6,976 bases of DNA from positions 1 to 6,976 of the forward strand of contig JAOPZP010000273.1 of NCBI GenBank assembly GCA_025964055.1, written 5' to 3'. The position numbers and the translations under genes are program-made. Shown here piece after piece: positions 5,844 to 6,976 of the stretch. The first letter of the stretch is position 1, and the number at the start of each line of letters is the position of its first letter. The notes under the pieces were generated by a model, which was given only the letters and a program-made list of their open reading frames with translations, made no database searches and was not told the origin of the DNA. The stretch is from Conexibacter sp. (GTDB taxonomy: Bacteria; Actinomycetota; Thermoleophilia; Solirubrobacterales; Solirubrobacteraceae).

Positions 5844-5849
5844 ACGCTA
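5844..5849 (-). promoter_or_regulatory. -10 element of the kinase-DUF3037 operon
   Basis: Read on the minus strand this is TAGCGT, identical to the -10 of the FMO gene. It predicts transcription start about 3 bases before the ATG at 5834. No good -35 lies 16-18 bases upstream, so the assignment is tentative. Confidence 0.4.
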
Positions 5850-6019
5850 GCGGCTGTGCTGGTCGGTGCCGTTCGCGCGCAAGTTCGGACCCGTACGGCC
5901 GAGTAATGGGGAAGCACCGGGGCGTCGCCGTTCGTGCTCCCAAGCATCACTCACGGACGGAGGCCCGCGGCGGCAGCGACTTCGGGGCGGTGGCGTCCAG
6001 CATCGGGGATGGGACCCCG

Positions 6020-6036
6020 GACACCGTTCCGGTGTC
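6020..6036. promoter_or_regulatory. Candidate operator or hairpin, GACACCG-TTC-CGGTGTC
   Basis: This perfect 7-bp inverted repeat with a 3-base centre lies 41 bases upstream of the GTG at 6077. It could be a repressor site or, if transcription starts near 5906, an mRNA hairpin. Nothing in the window identifies a binding protein. Confidence 0.3.
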
Positions 6037-6069
6037 GCACGCCTCTCCGCCGGCGCGCCGTGCGAACGC

Positions 6070-6075
6070 TACGGT
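6070..6075 (+). promoter_or_regulatory. Possible -10 element of the membrane protein gene
   Basis: TACGGT fits the TA-N3-T pattern of the three other promoters here and would start transcription near 6082, four bases before a GTG at 6086. No -35 match is visible. If real, it would favour the 6086 start over 6077. Confidence 0.22.
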
Positions 6076-6076
6076 C

Positions 6077-6874
6077 GTGCATTCCGTGTGGTTCGGGTTC
6101 GACAACCTCGTGCTGACCGTCGCGCAGGCCCTCTGCGTGGTGCTGCCGGCCGCGGGCGTCCCGCGCTTCCTGCAGCGCTTCCGCGGAGGCTGGTGGGCGC
6201 TCGTCCTGCCGCTGTCGATCGCCATCGTGATCGTCGCGATCAACCTGCTGCCCCAGAGCGCCGACGTCCTGACCTGGGTGGCGCTGCTGCTGATCCCGCC
6301 GGGCTGCGCGCTCGCGCTCGGGTGGGCGATGCACGGCGCGCGCTGGTGGCTGGCACCGCTGGCCGCCCCGCTGCTGGCGCTGGCCTGGGCCGACCAGACG
6401 ACGCGGGCCGGCCAGCTGGCGGCGACCGCGCTGATCGTCGGCTCCTGCGTCACGCTCGGGCGCCTGCTCGCCGGCGCGGCGCCGCTGACGCTGCTGAAGC
6501 TCGGGCTGGTCGCGATGGCGATCACCGACGCGATCCTCGTCTTCGGCAACCAGCTGCAGGCGCCCAACGCGGTGCTGATCGCGGCCGCTCCCGGCGCCGG
6601 GCTGCCGCAGCTGCAGTCGGCGAGCTTCGGCTTCGCCAGCCTCGGCTACGGCGACTTCTTCGCCGCCGCAGTCTTGGGCGGGATCCTGGCGCTCGAGGGG
6701 CGCAGCCAGCTGATCGCCGCCGCCGCGCTGCTGGTGGTCTCCTACGCGTGGGACCAGCTGTTCCTGGTCGTCGACACGATCCCCGCGACGGTGCCGCCTG
6801 CGATCGTCCTGATCGGTTACGAGTGCGTCGCGCATGTTTCGGGCCGCCGCCGCGTTGCGGTTGGCACGAGCTGA
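6077..6874 (+). CDS. Putative presenilin/SPP-like GxGD intramembrane aspartyl protease
   Basis: This 265-aa polytopic membrane protein is proposed to cleave transmembrane segments within the bilayer. I count nine hydrophobic segments, near residues 8-27, 39-58, 64-85, 90-104, 113-131, 136-156, 187-207, 211-233 and 237-254. Helix 6 carries Asp151 in AITDAILVF, and helix 7 carries Asp193 in SLGYGDFFAAAVLGG, the GxGD motif. Helix 9 starts with PPAI (240-243), where presenilins have PAL. Order, helix placement and the TM6-TM7 loop fit presenilin, SPP and archaeal homologues. Deviations are Thr for Tyr before the first Asp and Ile for Leu in PAL. Prepilin peptidase also has GxGD but lacks this layout. 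I chose the GTG at 6077 because codon bias breaks upstream; 6086 (GTG) and 5906 (ATG) are alternatives. A Tat-exported protein follows after 21 bp. The gene is certain; the family is a motif-based inference. Confidence 0.62.
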   Translation: MHSVWFGFDNLVLTVAQALCVVLPAAGVPRFLQRFRGGWWALVLPLSIAIVIVAINLLPQSADVLTWVALLLIPPGCALALGWAMHGARWWLAPLAAPLLALAWADQTTRAGQLAATALIVGSCVTLGRLLAGAAPLTLLKLGLVAMAITDAILVFGNQLQAPNAVLIAAAPGAGLPQLQSASFGFASLGYGDFFAAAVLGGILALEGRSQLIAAAALLVVSYAWDQLFLVVDTIPATVPPAIVLIGYECVAHVSGRRRVAVGTS

Positions 6875-6884
6875 AACACGACAC

Positions 6885-6890
6885 GGGAGG
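6885..6890 (+). promoter_or_regulatory. Ribosome binding site of the Tat-signal protein
   Basis: GGGAGG is followed by 5 bases and then the GTG at 6896, which fixes this start. Confidence 0.65.
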
Positions 6891-6895
6891 CCGAC

Positions 6896-6976
6896 GTGCA
6901 CGAGGGCAAGCTGACCCGCCGCGGCGTGCTGGGCGCCGGGGCGGCAGGAGGCGCCGGCCTGCTGCTGACCGGCGGT
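6896..6976 (+). CDS. Tat-exported protein, N-terminus only (cut by right edge)
   Basis: The 27 visible codons give a textbook twin-arginine signal: a short polar n-region with Lys5, the TRRGVLG motif (7-13) and the beginning of a Gly/Ala/Leu-rich hydrophobic core. The mature protein would be exported folded, often with a cofactor, but nothing of it is in the window, so its identity is unknown. The GTG start is supported by GGGAGG 5 bases upstream. The gap to the preceding stop codon is 21 bp, with no terminator or promoter in it, so co-transcription with the membrane protein is likely. Confidence 0.8.
   Translation, partial: MHEGKLTRRGVLGAGAAGGAGLLLTGG

Larger units (their letters stand above)
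5850..6076. other. Divergent intergenic region upstream of the membrane protease-like gene
   Basis: A frame open from an ATG at 5906 runs in phase into the membrane protein, but codons in 5906-6076 often end in A or T (about 11 of 57), whereas codons after 6086 almost never do, and the peptide is hydrophilic and featureless. I therefore treat the stretch as probably non-coding. It contains a perfect 7-bp inverted repeat around TTC at 6020-6036. Confidence 0.45.

Noticed and set aside
4912..5943. Other frames overlapping the kinase operon on both strands (343 codons minus, 306 codons plus)
   Set aside because: They are out-of-frame shadows with Arg-rich low-complexity products. The kinase and DUF3037 frames carry recognisable family motifs.

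Overview
This is a very GC-rich window (roughly 70% or more, with nearly every codon ending in G or C inside real genes). Its gene style is actinobacterial: promoters that place transcription start on or beside the start codon, a DHA2-type exporter, a HipA-like kinase/DUF3037 pair and a Tat secretion signal. A Thermoleophilia/Solirubrobacterales-type soil actinobacterium is my best guess. It is an inference from style, since there is no rRNA or marker gene here.

Layout from left to right: (1) a DHA2-family MFS exporter on the minus strand (955 to beyond the left edge); (2) a 92-bp divergent promoter region; (3) an FAD/NADPH flavin-containing monooxygenase (FMO, + strand, 1048-2382); (4) a 153-bp leader with several small hairpins; (5) an FAD-linked oxidoreductase with a C-terminal BBE segment (+, 2536-3924); (6) 742 bp without a credible gene (3925-4666), most of it a large imperfect palindrome of about 633 bp that contains four 45-bp hairpin units at 70-72 bp spacing, lying between convergent genes; (7) a minus-strand two-gene operon, HipA-like kinase (5834-5046) overlapping DUF3037 protein (5059-4667); (8) a second divergent intergenic region; (9) a nine-helix membrane protein (+, about 6077-6874) with two intramembrane aspartates in the contexts expected for a presenilin/signal-peptide-peptidase-type GxGD protease; and (10) 21 bp further on, the start of a Tat-exported protein that runs off the right edge.

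How the parts may work together: the exporter and the FMO share a divergent control region with an imperfect palindrome over the exporter's -35 element, so co-regulation of an oxidative modification step and an efflux step is plausible. The HipA-like kinase and DUF3037 protein are translationally coupled and probably act together. The putative GxGD protease and the Tat protein are probably co-transcribed. The two observations most worth pursuing are the bacterial presenilin-like protein and the nested palindromic array. Four start regions also share the pattern TA-N3-T a few bases before the start codon with no Shine-Dalgarno, which suggests leaderless or near-leaderless mRNAs.
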